58,515 nucleotides of DNA. Origin: Chitinophagaceae bacterium. Lineage in GTDB: Bacteria; Bacteroidota; Bacteroidia; Chitinophagales; Chitinophagaceae. The stretch covers positions 1-58,515 of the forward strand of contig JANWIJ010000031.1 in NCBI GenBank assembly GCA_025449935.1, read 5' to 3'. The position numbers and the translations under genes are program-made. Every line of letters starts with the position of its first letter. The first letter of the stretch is position 1. The notes under the pieces are model-generated. The model saw only the letters and a list, made by a program, of their open reading frames with translations. It was not told the DNA's origin and did no database searches. This document shows, one piece after another, positions 33,917 to 43,132 of this stretch.

Positions 33917-35722
33917 ATGACCACGGCAGAATTTCAACATATTATTTCCACGATCCCAAAACAACCCGGTATTTATAAATATTATGATGCCGCCGACCAG
34001 TTGTTGTACGTCGGAAAAGCAAAACACCTCCGGAAAAGGGTCAGTTCTTACTTCACCAAAACTTTTACCAGTTATAAGACACACGAGCTGGTACAGCGGA
34101 TCAACCGCATTGAGTATACCATTGTGAATTCAGAACAGGATGCTTTCCTCCTTGAAAATACCCTGATTAAACAGTTCCAGCCCCGGTTCAATATTAACCT
34201 GAAGGATGATAAAACCTATCCCTATATCGTCATAAAGAATGAGCCGTATCCCAGGGTTTTCCTGACCCGGAAAAAAATCAGCGATGGATCCGATTACCTG
34301 GGTCCTTACACCTCTGTAAAAAAAGTAAGGGAGTTGCTGGATTTTATCAAACAAACCATCCAGCTCCGGAACTGCTCGCTCAACCTGACCGAAAATAATA
34401 TCAAAAAGGGCAAGTTTAAAGTTTGCCTGGAATATCACCTGGGAAACTGTAAAGGACCCTGTGAAAATCTTCAGACCCGGGAAGATTATGATGAGAACCT
34501 GGCCCAGCTTAAGAACCTGCTCAAGGGGAACCTTGCTCCCGTTATCCGGCATTTTAAAGAAGAAATGAAAGGGCATGTCTCCGCGCTTGCTTTTGAAAAG
34601 GCAGAACTTCTAAAGAAAAAGATAGTTTTCCTTGACAATTATCAATCCCGGTCCGTGGTAGCCAGTGCAAAAACCGGGAATATGGATGTTTTCTCTATCC
34701 TGAAAGAAAAAGAGATTGCTTATGTGAACTTCCTCATGATCCGGAACGGCGCCATTATTCAAACCCAGACCAATAAAGTGGAGACACATCTTGATGAAGC
34801 TGAGGAAGAAATACTCAGCTTTTCAGTAGCCCAGTTAAGAACAACCTTCAACAGTGATGCGGCCGAAATTGTTCTACCTTTTTCAATCGATTACCCGCAG
34901 GAAGGAATAGTGCTGACCATCCCCAAAAGCGGGGATAAGAAAAAACTGCTGGATCTGTCAGAAAAAAATGTTCGTCATTTTATTGAAGAGCTGAAAAGCA
35001 AGGAACGTCTTCAGCTGAATATAAAAGATCCCGGTAAATTAATACTGCTCGAACAACTACAGCAGGATCTGCAATTGCCTGTATTGCCGACCCACATTGA
35101 GTGTTTCGATAATTCCAATTTCCAGGGAAGTTACCCGGTCTCGGCCATGGTCTGTTTTAAGAACGGTGAGCCAAGCAAGAAGGATTACCGGCATTATAAC
35201 GTTAAGACCGTGCAGGGCATTAATGATTTTGCTTCGATGAAGGAAGCTGTTTACAGGCGGTACAAAAGGGTTATGGAAGAAGTGCTGCCTTTTCCCCAGC
35301 TGGTGATCATTGATGGCGGTAAAGGACAACTCAGTGCAGCGCTTGAAGCAATCCAGGAACTGGGTGCAGGCGGAAAGGCAACATTGATCGGGCTGGCCAA
35401 AAATGAAGAAGAGGTTTTCTTTGCCGGTGATTCGGCTTCCTTAAAACTGCCCTATAACAGCAATAGCCTGAAACTGGTTCGACGCATCCGTGATGAAGTA
35501 CATCGCTTCGGTATCAGTTTTCACCGGCTAAAACGAAGCAAAGGAACTTTTAAGAATGAATTGGAGGACATTCCCGGTATCGGCATTGCGACGGCGGACC
35601 TTTTATTGAAAGAATTCAAATCGGTTAAAAAGGTGTCGGAAAAAACGATGGAGGAGCTAAGGGCAGTAATCGGGAAAGAAAAAGCGAGGGTTGTATTTTC
35701 CTGGTTTAACGCAAACGATTGA
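33917..35722 (+). CDS. uvrC: Excinuclease ABC subunit C
   Basis: 601 residues from ATG 33917 (the TTG at 33911 overlaps the previous stop). UvrC makes both incisions in nucleotide excision repair. Domains in order: GIY-YIG nuclease (residues about 14-90; GIY at 18-20, YVG at 31-33), a Cys-rich linker (CLEYHLGNCKGPC), a UVR coiled coil near 205-235, the RNase-H-like nuclease (CFDNSNFQGSYPVSAMVCF, VIIDGGKGQLSAAL) and a C-terminal helix-hairpin-helix (DIPGIGIATADLLL). Complete and of normal length. Confidence 0.97.
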   Translation: MTTAEFQHIISTIPKQPGIYKYYDAADQLLYVGKAKHLRKRVSSYFTKTFTSYKTHELVQRINRIEYTIVNSEQDAFLLENTLIKQFQPRFNINLKDDKTYPYIVIKNEPYPRVFLTRKKISDGSDYLGPYTSVKKVRELLDFIKQTIQLRNCSLNLTENNIKKGKFKVCLEYHLGNCKGPCENLQTREDYDENLAQLKNLLKGNLAPVIRHFKEEMKGHVSALAFEKAELLKKKIVFLDNYQSRSVVASAKTGNMDVFSILKEKEIAYVNFLMIRNGAIIQTQTNKVETHLDEAEEEILSFSVAQLRTTFNSDAAEIVLPFSIDYPQEGIVLTIPKSGDKKKLLDLSEKNVRHFIEELKSKERLQLNIKDPGKLILLEQLQQDLQLPVLPTHIECFDNSNFQGSYPVSAMVCFKNGEPSKKDYRHYNVKTVQGINDFASMKEAVYRRYKRVMEEVLPFPQLVIIDGGKGQLSAALEAIQELGAGGKATLIGLAKNEEEVFFAGDSASLKLPYNSNSLKLVRRIRDEVHRFGISFHRLKRSKGTFKNELEDIPGIGIATADLLLKEFKSVKKVSEKTMEELRAVIGKEKARVVFSWFNAND

Positions 35723-35754
35723 CTAATTAAGTTATTAGGCCCTCTTATAGGCAA

Positions 35755-35791
35755 AAAAATGGGGCCCGGATAGAAATCCAGCCCCGTTTTT
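35755..35791 (+). terminator. Likely terminator after uvrC
   Basis: GGGGC at 35761-35765 pairs with GCCCC at 35781-35785 around an inner GGAT/ATCC stem, with T residues at 35787-35791 and an A-run on the 5' side. It probably ends uvrC transcripts. Confidence 0.65.
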
Positions 35792-35806
35792 AAAATCCAA
35801 TATCCT

Positions 35807-35893
35807 ATGAAAAACCGAAACGAAAATACGACTTTTATCCAATTTTCCTATAGGAGTTTTACGTTTTTTCAAACTTTTTTTACTGATTTATAA
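35807..35893 (+). CDS. Possible 28-codon open frame in the uvrC-gldN gap
   Basis: An ATG at 35807 opens 28 codons to TAA at 35891-35893; the product would be polar and Phe/Thr rich. It lies after the uvrC terminator and contains the 10-base palindrome TCCTATAGGA (35846-35855), whose TCCTAT half also occurs at 35803-35808. This could instead be part of a small untranslated RNA or simply chance. Low confidence. Confidence 0.2.
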   Translation: MKNRNENTTFIQFSYRSFTFFQTFFTDL

Positions 35894-35910
35894 TGAAGTG
35901 GTTAGCCCAT

Positions 35911-35934
35911 GAAAAAAGCCCCAAAGTGGGGCTT
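35911..35934 (-). terminator. Terminator of the gldKLMN operon
   Basis: AAGCCCC at 35916-35922 pairs with GGGGCTT at 35928-35934 with a five-base loop. On the minus strand a T-run follows. It lies 34 bases after the gldN stop and is the natural end of the operon. Confidence 0.85.
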
Positions 35935-35967
35935 AAATATGATGTTTAAACGATGAGTTTGTAATCC

Positions 35968-36996
35968 TTAATAAGACCAGAGATCCTGCTCAAAATTGAA
36001 GATTTTCTCTTTGATATTGTCTCCTTCCAGGAGGCGTAAAATCGGGTCGTTAATGTAATTCCTGATCATTTTATTACCCGGGTTGTCAAGGGTAGATTTT
36101 ACAATATAGCTACTGAACATCCGGCTCTCGAAAAGCTCTTCCCAGGTCATCCTGCTCTGGCCCATGTTTTTAGCGTTATACACCTCTGCTTTGGCCAGCA
36201 TCGGGCGCAGATCGGGATAATAAACCCAGAACAAAGAAGAAGTACCCCTTTCCCTGGTGGTATTAGGGAAATACTCTGTCTTAAGCAATCCTATTCCCAA
36301 TATCCTTACAAACATCCTGCTGGACTCCCTGTCAAATACCCACTCTTCTTTTAACCGGATCTTTGTAACTGCCTTAGGATCAAAGCTTGAACGTGTTACT
36401 ACATAACCGATAATCTTGTCAATTTGCTTGATATCGTATTTAGCTACCGTATCATTTTTTCCGGCTGTCAATTGCTGAACGTCATTAATGGCCATCGGGG
36501 TGGTGAACCTGTCATCTCCAAAGGCAGTAATTTCCCCGGAATTCACGGCTTTCATCAGCATATTCACAAAAATCTGGCTTCCGTTATCATCCACCGCCTC
36601 ATACTGGAAAATCTTGTTCATCTTTTCGCGGAGATCAAGTTCTCTCCACACTTTTTCAGCATACAGGGCATCATCCCAGCGAAGGTGTTCATAGATAAGC
36701 GGTGTCCTTTGCGTCAGGTTGGTCTTATCAAAAGCGTTATCATTCCTCAATGACTTTTTGATTGAGTTATCCGTGCCGGTTGTATCGTATTCGATAGGCA
36801 AATTGGCATAAGGATCATAACCGGAAGGCTGCTGGTTATTATTATTCTGCTGCTGCTCATTTCCTTCAGCAGGATTGGTCGTTGGCTGCGTAGTGCCATC
36901 TTTCCGTTTCTTCGGAGCCCGCTGGGCATCGGCATCCCCGGCCAGCAGACCAGCAGCTATCACACATATTCCAAGTTTCAAAAAGTTGATTTTCAT
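35968..36996 (-). CDS. gldN: Type IX secretion/gliding protein GldN
   Basis: 342 residues. Signal peptide about 1-24, then a Gln/Asn-rich linker (NEQQQNNNNQQP) before the conserved domain, which contains YDTTGTDNSIKKSLRNDNAFDKTNL and RWDDALYAEKVWRELDLREKMN. GldN (PorN) forms periplasmic rings with the lipoprotein GldK, beneath the outer membrane, around the type IX translocon. It is the last gene of gldKLMN, 11 bases after gldM, and is followed by a terminator. Confidence 0.95.
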   Translation of the reverse strand: MKINFLKLGICVIAAGLLAGDADAQRAPKKRKDGTTQPTTNPAEGNEQQQNNNNQQPSGYDPYANLPIEYDTTGTDNSIKKSLRNDNAFDKTNLTQRTPLIYEHLRWDDALYAEKVWRELDLREKMNKIFQYEAVDDNGSQIFVNMLMKAVNSGEITAFGDDRFTTPMAINDVQQLTAGKNDTVAKYDIKQIDKIIGYVVTRSSFDPKAVTKIRLKEEWVFDRESSRMFVRILGIGLLKTEYFPNTTRERGTSSLFWVYYPDLRPMLAKAEVYNAKNMGQSRMTWEELFESRMFSSYIVKSTLDNPGNKMIRNYINDPILRLLEGDNIKEKIFNFEQDLWSY

Positions 36997-37007
36997 AGCA
37001 CAACTAT

Positions 37008-38543
37008 TTATTTAATGTAATAAACGAGCGAAGGGGCCTTTGTAGTACGTCCGTCCGGTCCTTTTACCCTGATATCGTCAATAGTGACCATTCTGCCGGC
37101 CTGAACATGCTGATTCATAGCATTCCTGACAGCTCCTGAGAAGGCCGCTCCCTGCACCGGGATCGAAACAATATCGTCATCCGTATCGCAGGTAAAGGTA
37201 AAACTCACCACGTTATAGTCTAATTCAAAGGGGAAATTCTTGATACCGGCTCCAACACCACCCTGGGCCTTAAACGCTCCTGCAGCCAGGTTCTCACCGC
37301 TTGGTTTCCCACCTACATAAGCCTGGGCTTCCGGAATCGTACGGACCCGGAACACTGACTGGCCGGCTAATTTCCCGTCTACTGAAACACTTATTTTACA
37401 ATCATCGCTAACGGAGTTAACCCGGGCAATGTATTTACCATTACCTATCCTGGTCAAACTTCCACCACCGCCTGTGATCACGGCATTCACTTTATCATCA
37501 CCACCACCGCTGGCAGCAATAGAAACAGGGTTATCTACACCTATATACAGCACATTCATTTTGTCCAGCGCTATAGATGCATTAGACTGCCCAACCATAT
37601 ATTCCACCGGGATCTGTCTTGTTTGAGGATTACCATCCTGGTCCTGGAATGCAACAGTTACATTAATCGTATGTGAACCGATGCCCCCCGCCGCAGTTTT
37701 ATAGATAGCCATCCCTTTTTCATTCAGGGATACATTGGCACCACCTATTGTCACGGTCGGAAGTTTGGTTTTACTGAAAGCACCAAGGCCGGCAGTAATT
37801 TCGATTTCCTGGCCTGGCATAAAATATTTTGAGTTTTGACCAACGATTGCTTCAAAAGAATCGAATCGAAGTTCAACCTTACCCACCTGTTCGTGGCAGA
37901 AGGTAACAACTTTGTTTTCGGAGGTCTTAACGTCATTCTGGAATTTACTGAGAATGGTTAAAGCTGCCACGGTTGGCACCATGTGGAAGTAGGATTCTTC
38001 CCAGTTCTTCTTCTTATTCCCGGCCTGTGACAAAGGTATTTCCAGGTCTACCTGCAGCGATTTTTCAAACTCTGCACGGATAGTATCATTTATTCCCAGG
38101 ACATTTTTCTTAAAATCTTCGAGAACTTTATACAGTTGCTTTCCCTTTCCTTGTGTGATCAGCATCCTGGTAGCAATATCCAGGTTATCTTCCTTAAAAC
38201 TTTGGGCAGGATTTTTAGGATCTCCGCCGGCTGCTTTAAGAATATCATCTTTTAACGTCTGGATAAAATTATACGCTGTAGCTGCATACGTCTGGGTCTG
38301 CGTGGCCCGTGGCTGCCATAATTCGGCTTTAGCACGGGTAGCAGGATCTGAAAGTTTATCGGTTAATGATTTAACAACCTGTTCGGACGAGAAATTAACT
38401 GCTTTATTCGTTTTTTCCAGGCTATTATTTACGGTTTTAAAGGCATTGAGGATCTCGGATGATACGTTCAGAGCCAACAGTGCTGTAAGCACCAGGTACA
38501 TGATATTGATCATCTTCTGCCGGGGCTCTTTAGGTAAAGACAT
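37008..38543 (-). CDS. gldM: Type IX secretion motor protein GldM
   Basis: 511 residues. A short basic N-terminus (PKEPRQK, with Arg8 before the membrane) leads into a single helix MINIMYLVLTALLALNVSSE at 11-30. A long periplasmic part follows, with a helical first domain and Ig-like domains (segments such as VEYMVGQSNASIALDKMNVLYIG in part). GldM dimers cross the periplasm and transmit motion from GldL to the GldK/GldN ring. It lies 74 bases after gldL and 11 before gldN. Confidence 0.96.
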   Translation of the reverse strand: MSLPKEPRQKMINIMYLVLTALLALNVSSEILNAFKTVNNSLEKTNKAVNFSSEQVVKSLTDKLSDPATRAKAELWQPRATQTQTYAATAYNFIQTLKDDILKAAGGDPKNPAQSFKEDNLDIATRMLITQGKGKQLYKVLEDFKKNVLGINDTIRAEFEKSLQVDLEIPLSQAGNKKKNWEESYFHMVPTVAALTILSKFQNDVKTSENKVVTFCHEQVGKVELRFDSFEAIVGQNSKYFMPGQEIEITAGLGAFSKTKLPTVTIGGANVSLNEKGMAIYKTAAGGIGSHTINVTVAFQDQDGNPQTRQIPVEYMVGQSNASIALDKMNVLYIGVDNPVSIAASGGGDDKVNAVITGGGGSLTRIGNGKYIARVNSVSDDCKISVSVDGKLAGQSVFRVRTIPEAQAYVGGKPSGENLAAGAFKAQGGVGAGIKNFPFELDYNVVSFTFTCDTDDDIVSIPVQGAAFSGAVRNAMNQHVQAGRMVTIDDIRVKGPDGRTTKAPSLVYYIK

Positions 38544-38617
38544 GACTCGTTAGTTTAATTTGATTAGTAATGATGACTTGTTTACTATATCGGCATTTTT
38601 TAATGAGTGATATAGTT

Positions 38618-39391
38618 TTAGTTGCGCCCCTGCATAGCAGTTAACATGTTACCATAAATACTGTTCAGGCGGCCCAGGTTCGTGGCAAGGTGTCCAATCT
38701 GGTCCTGTACTTTCCTTGCATCTTCAGCACTGTTGAGCATGGAGGCAGACGTTTCAGAAAGTTTACCATAAAAGGCATTCAGGGCTTTCAGGTGGTTATT
38801 ACTTTCCTGCAACTCCAGTTCATAAATTGTATTCAGCGAAGAAAGATTCTTGGTCAGCACCTGTATCTGCTCATGGAAAACTTTGGCACCTTCAGTCGCC
38901 TGATTAAAAGCTCCTACTGATGAAGCAGCTGTTGTATAGGCATCTTTTACTTTCTCTAATTGACCCGTTACTTCTCTTGTCTTTGCATTAAATTCTCCTG
39001 TAGCTGCGATGGTGTCTGATATATTGTTCATTCCTGTCACAGTCGTATTCAATTGTTTGAACCCATCACCCAGCCTTTTCATGGTGTCGGGCGTTATGTC
39101 AGCTTCCAGCAGCATTTTATCCATAGAGCCAAAGGCAGCTCTTGTTTTTGCGCCGGCAACAGAAAATTGTTCTTCATCATGACTGGCGTCTTTTATAGGC
39201 GGGTAGATAGCGTATAAGATACCATACAGGGTGAAGATGATTGCTTCTGTGGTTAGACCTATCCACAGCCAGGTATCAGCGTCCGCTGCGTGTGTAATTT
39301 TCCGGAGGGCTCCCCAGATTACTAGTGCTGCGCCGAAAGAAACGCCTACGTCTACCCATTTGCTTACTTTGGAAGGAATAGCTGCTGCCAT
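38618..39391 (-). CDS. gldL: Type IX secretion motor protein GldL
   Basis: 257 residues. Two inner-membrane helices lie near 13-30 and 41-62, the second carrying Glu49 (GLTTEAIIF), matching the conserved acidic residue needed for proton-driven rotation in this family. A long cytoplasmic helical tail follows, with coiled-coil-like repeats (LEKVKDAYTTAASSVGAFNQ). GldL forms the pentameric stator of the motor around the GldM dimer. It is separated from gldK by 118 bases that contain a terminator-like hairpin. Confidence 0.96.
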   Translation of the reverse strand: MAAAIPSKVSKWVDVGVSFGAALVIWGALRKITHAADADTWLWIGLTTEAIIFTLYGILYAIYPPIKDASHDEEQFSVAGAKTRAAFGSMDKMLLEADITPDTMKRLGDGFKQLNTTVTGMNNISDTIAATGEFNAKTREVTGQLEKVKDAYTTAASSVGAFNQATEGAKVFHEQIQVLTKNLSSLNTIYELELQESNNHLKALNAFYGKLSETSASMLNSAEDARKVQDQIGHLATNLGRLNSIYGNMLTAMQGRN

Positions 39392-39435
39392 AATTGGATT
39401 TTTTAAGAGTTTAGTGGTTTGAATTTATGCGGGAG

Positions 39436-39472
39436 AAAAATTGAGAGGACAGATTTTTTACTGCCCTCTCAA
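39436..39472 (-). promoter_or_regulatory. Terminator-like hairpin between gldK and gldL, possible attenuator
   Basis: On the minus strand TTGAGAGGGCAG pairs with CTGTCCTCTCAA (12 positions, one G-U) around an eight-base loop, followed by TTTTTC. It lies inside the operon, 38 bases after the gldK stop, and is as good as the terminators at operon ends. Partial termination would give more gldK than gldLMN transcript. Confidence 0.7.
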
Positions 39473-39509
39473 GTTCTTTATTTGTTCACTTGGTTAGTTG
39501 ATGGTTTAA

Positions 39510-40829
39510 TTATTTGCGGCGTCCTTTAGTGGGTGCTGCAGGCAAATCAATTACACAACGGAAACCGATATAAGATTTGGTTGAATCCTGGTACTCATAC
39601 GTACTTGTTCCGGTTTGCAGGTAGTAGCCAACATCTTTCCAGCTACCGCCACGGATGATTTTACGCTTCATCAGGGGAGGATCATCATCCTTTGCATTCC
39701 AGCGAACATCAGGGTTCATATCGTGCTGGAAGTTGTTCCGGCCTTCATAATAAATAGAGGATGTCCATTCTGCCACGTTTCCTGACATACAGTACAGGCC
39801 ATAATCATTAGGCCAGTATGCATCGGCACGAACAGTATAGAAACCACCGTCTTCCGGGTAATTACCACGGCCTGGTTTAAAGTTGGCCATCAAACATCCT
39901 TTCTTATTTCTCAGGTAATAGTTACCCCAGGGGAACATGGATTGTGAACGGCCGCCACGGGCTGCATACTCCCACTGTGCTTCGGTTGGAAGGCGGAAGT
40001 CGGATTCCTGTGTTCTTTTCTTTGAATCCAGGTAAGCATTCATAAAGTGGGTTCTCCACTCACAAAACGCAGTAGCCTGTTTCCAGTTAACGCCTACTAC
40101 AGGATAGTTACCAAAAGCAGGGTGAGAAAAATATCTTTTGGTCATTGGCTCATTATAAGAGTATGCAAAGTCACGTATCCAGGCCAATGTATCGGGATAA
40201 ATAGGCACGTCTTTTTTGATAATAAAGGCAGATCTTGGCTTGCCGGCATTTTCCCTTTTTGCATTCTCTTTTAAGTCAAATATTTCCGAGTGGAAAACAA
40301 TTTTAGAGGGATCAACTTCTTTTTTACCAAAGATCCGGTCATCCGGGGGTAAAATAATGTCGGTGCTGCTGAGCTGTTCCATGACCTTAGGATCGCTCCA
40401 CTTCATGGTTTTCATTTTAGCCCAGTCCACATACTCATTACCATCTGCACCCGCTTTCACATATCCCATTTTACGGGCAACGACAGAATCGCGAACCCAG
40501 TATACAAACTGGCGGTATTCGTTGTTGGTAATTTCGGTAGCATCCATCCAGAAGCCACTGATAGAGACGGAGCGGTTACGGGCGCTAAAAGCATAAGCCG
40601 GATCCTCATCGCTGGGACCCATGTGGAATGTACCCTGGGGAACATAGACCATGCCGGGAGGCTTCGGAAGCGAATACCTGCTTCCAGGAGAGATCCCGTG
40701 GACTTGTCCATCATTAGGCAGGCTTCCACCTTTGCCTTTGTCTTTCTTTCCTCCCAGTATTCCGCAACTGGCCAGCATGGTCATGCAGGCGGCTGCGTAC
40801 AGGGTGTAGTAAAGGTTTCTCATTTTCAT
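39510..40829 (-). CDS. gldK: Gliding/type IX secretion lipoprotein GldK
   Basis: 439 residues from ATG 40829; the frame extends upstream to 40880, but the residues before 40829 do not form a signal peptide. The lipobox is LASC with Cys22. After a Lys/Gly-rich linker comes an FGE/SUMF1-like sulfatase-modifying fold (PPGMVYVPQGTFHMGPSDED, WMDATEITNNEYRQFVYW, FRLPTEAQWEYAARGG, IRGGSW, GFRCV). In GldK this fold is structural: the lipoprotein forms the periplasmic ring with GldN. It is the first gene of the operon, with a candidate promoter at 40849-40856. Confidence 0.95.
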   Translation of the reverse strand: MKMRNLYYTLYAAACMTMLASCGILGGKKDKGKGGSLPNDGQVHGISPGSRYSLPKPPGMVYVPQGTFHMGPSDEDPAYAFSARNRSVSISGFWMDATEITNNEYRQFVYWVRDSVVARKMGYVKAGADGNEYVDWAKMKTMKWSDPKVMEQLSSTDIILPPDDRIFGKKEVDPSKIVFHSEIFDLKENAKRENAGKPRSAFIIKKDVPIYPDTLAWIRDFAYSYNEPMTKRYFSHPAFGNYPVVGVNWKQATAFCEWRTHFMNAYLDSKKRTQESDFRLPTEAQWEYAARGGRSQSMFPWGNYYLRNKKGCLMANFKPGRGNYPEDGGFYTVRADAYWPNDYGLYCMSGNVAEWTSSIYYEGRNNFQHDMNPDVRWNAKDDDPPLMKRKIIRGGSWKDVGYYLQTGTSTYEYQDSTKSYIGFRCVIDLPAAPTKGRRK

Positions 40830-40848
40830 ACACTTAAAGGGTATTGGG

Positions 40849-40856
40849 CAAATATA
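40849..40856 (-). promoter_or_regulatory. Candidate -7 box (TATATTTG) of gldK
   Basis: An exact TAnnTTTG element on the minus strand, 19 bases from the gldK ATG. A GTTGTG sequence lies about 20-23 bases further upstream, as a plausible -33 element. This is the best-placed promoter candidate for gldKLMN. Confidence 0.5.
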
Positions 40857-40977
40857 ATGTTTTGAACTGTTCTCTGACACAACGTTAATATTTATTTTTT
40901 TGTAATCAAAACGTATTTTACTGGGTAAATTTTCAAACGGAAGCGAAGCTGGTTTTATTGTATTAACTTAAAATTAA

Positions 40978-43029
40978 TTACCCTTTTTGAGCCCTGTTTA
41001 TCAGGGACATAAGCTCTTTTGCGGAAAATACTGGAGCCTGGCAAGTGTAACTACTACAGTAATAAATTGTTGCCTTAGCGGTCGTTGGTTTGTCAATCAA
41101 AAGAGGATAGGCGGTATCGGATTCAGCCGATGCCATCACAACCCGGTGAGGTATATATTCTGCCAATACCTGCAGGTGTACCGAATCAAATTCCTGCCCG
41201 AGAATAGCAATTTCATTCGTGCCAATAATCAGCTCCTGCAGCAGGCATCCCCAATTACCAAATGAAGTCGGATAACGGACAATTGCCTGCCCTAAAGAAG
41301 AAACCATGTCTGCACTTCTTTTTTTCCAATCCTGGAGATTAAATAAAACAGAAAGAAGCAGGAGGTTATCTGCCATTACCGAATTGCCGGAAGGAACGGC
41401 ACCGTCATACACTTCTTTTTTCCGGATGATAACATCCTCCTGGTCTTTGGGCGTATAAAAAAAGAAACCTGTTTCGGCTTCGCTGAAATTAGCCATAACA
41501 AATTCTGTTACAGACCGGGCTTTAACCAGCCACTGCCTGTCGGCCGTGATTTCCTGCAATTGTATCAGCGCCTCAACCAGGAATGCATAGTCGTCCAAAA
41601 AAGCAGGGTATTTTGCTATATCGTTCTTCCAGGTATGATGAAACTCGCCTGTCCTGGCTGCGGCAAATTTTTGCAGCAGGAAATTCATATTATCAACTGC
41701 CAACCGCCGGTAAGATTCATTGCCGGTAGCTGCAAAAGCCTTGCTGCAGGCGGTATTCATCAGTGCATTCCAACCGAGAATAATTTTGTCATCGAGCTGA
41801 GGCCGTATGCGCCTGTTACGTTCTTCCAGTAATTTTTTCTTTGATTTGTCCAGTGATTTTCTCAATTTTTCTACCGGGATATTTTTTTCTGACGCAAAAC
41901 TTTCCAACGGCCTTTTAACACGAAGAATGTTTGTTTTTTCCCAGTTCCCGCCGGGCGTTACATCGTAATACGCACAAAAAACAACTGCATCTTCCTGGAG
42001 TATTCTGGTAACTTCATCAAAACTCCACACATAAAATTTTCCTTCCACCCCTTCGCTGTCCGCATCCAGTGCCGCATAAAATCCCTGGCCCCCGTAAAGG
42101 AATTCACGTTGAATAAATTCCATCGTTTCTTCGATCACTTCGCGGTACCGTTGCTTCCGGGTTAGTTGAAAAGCTTCGCTTAACACGGAAACAAGTAACG
42201 CATTATCATAAAGCATTTTTTCAAAATGCGGAGCCAGCCATTCTGTATCTGTAGCATAACGGGCAAAGCCGCCACCGGCCTGGTCATAAATTCCGCCCTC
42301 AATCATCCTGTCAAGGCTAAGCATTGCCTGGTCAAGCGATTCTTTGTTGCCGGTAATATGATAATAGCGAAGCAGGAACTGAATGGAAAAAGTTTGCGGG
42401 AACTTAGGCGCTTTTCCAAACCCTCCCCATGTTGTATCAGCGGATTTCATAAGCTGCTGAAAAGCCTCATCAAGTTTTTTCCTGTCCGGGAATGCCGCTC
42501 CGGTTTTTTGTTGTCCAAATGCATTCGATTGAGTAAGATGTTCAGTGAGATTTTCAGCCTGCGCATCAATTTCATGCCGCCTTTCCTGGAATGCCTTCGA
42601 TACACCCTCTAATGTTTCCTCCCAGGATGGCCGGTTATAAGCTCTCTCCGGCGGGAAATAGGTGCCCCCGTAAAATGGCTTTGCTTCAGGGGTTAGAAAA
42701 ACATTCAACGGCCACCCACCGTTACCCACCATGGCTTGCACAGCATCCATATATATATGATCCAGGTCGGGCCTTTCTTCCCGGTCAATTTTAATGTTGA
42801 CAAAATGCTCATTCATGATCTTCGCAGTGGCTTCATTTTCAAAACTCTCCCTTTCCATCACATGGCACCAATGACAGGCCGAATACCCAATACTTACGAG
42901 GATAGGTTTGTTCTCTTTTTTGGCTTTGGCCAGCGCCTCCGTTCCCCAGGGATACCAGTTTACAGGATTATGCGCATGCTGAAGCAGGTATGGACTGGTT
43001 TCATGAATAAGTTGATTGGTATAGCTCAT
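40978..43029 (-). CDS. DUF255 thioredoxin-fold protein (YyaL/SPATA20 family)
   Basis: 683 residues. N-terminal thioredoxin-like domain (about 1-170) opens with NPVNWYPW and carries CHWCH (Cys52, Cys55) in [17 protein letters not shown]. The remaining ~500 residues form an alpha/alpha-barrel like N-acylglucosamine 2-epimerases ([23 protein letters not shown] in part). The family is widespread from bacteria to man, but its reaction is not established. Length is normal. It lies between the gldK promoter and hemD; a terminator-like hairpin separates it from hemD. Confidence 0.92.
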   Translation of the reverse strand: MSYTNQLIHETSPYLLQHAHNPVNWYPWGTEALAKAKKENKPILVSIGYSACHWCHVMERESFENEATAKIMNEHFVNIKIDREERPDLDHIYMDAVQAMVGNGGWPLNVFLTPEAKPFYGGTYFPPERAYNRPSWEETLEGVSKAFQERRHEIDAQAENLTEHLTQSNAFGQQKTGAAFPDRKKLDEAFQQLMKSADTTWGGFGKAPKFPQTFSIQFLLRYYHITGNKESLDQAMLSLDRMIEGGIYDQAGGGFARYATDTEWLAPHFEKMLYDNALLVSVLSEAFQLTRKQRYREVIEETMEFIQREFLYGGQGFYAALDADSEGVEGKFYVWSFDEVTRILQEDAVVFCAYYDVTPGGNWEKTNILRVKRPLESFASEKNIPVEKLRKSLDKSKKKLLEERNRRIRPQLDDKIILGWNALMNTACSKAFAATGNESYRRLAVDNMNFLLQKFAAARTGEFHHTWKNDIAKYPAFLDDYAFLVEALIQLQEITADRQWLVKARSVTEFVMANFSEAETGFFFYTPKDQEDVIIRKKEVYDGAVPSGNSVMADNLLLLSVLFNLQDWKKRSADMVSSLGQAIVRYPTSFGNWGCLLQELIIGTNEIAILGQEFDSVHLQVLAEYIPHRVVMASAESDTAYPLLIDKPTTAKATIYYCSSYTCQAPVFSAKELMSLINRAQKG

Positions 43030-43070
43030 GGACAGATAATGGCAGACCCTGCGAAGTTCGCGGGATATTA

Positions 43071-43108
43071 TTTACAAAAGAAAACGGATACCTATGGGTA
43101 CCCGTTTC
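43071..43108 (-). terminator. Terminator-like hairpin after hemD
   Basis: On the minus strand GAAACGGGTACC pairs with GGTATCCGTTTTC (one mismatch and slight bulge) around a short loop, followed by CTTTTGT. It lies just downstream of the hemD stop at 43133 and before the DUF255 gene. Confidence 0.55.
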
Positions 43109-43132
43109 TAAGTTAGTTTATTAAGTGTATGC

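Noticed and set aside
38584-38616. ACTATATC/GATATAGT inverted repeat between gldL and gldM
   Set aside because: Only eight AT-rich base pairs with a 17-base loop and no T-run; too weak to call a terminator or operator.
40830-40880. Upstream extension of gldK to 40880
   Set aside because: It would place 17 polar residues before the lipoprotein signal peptide and runs through the candidate promoter box.
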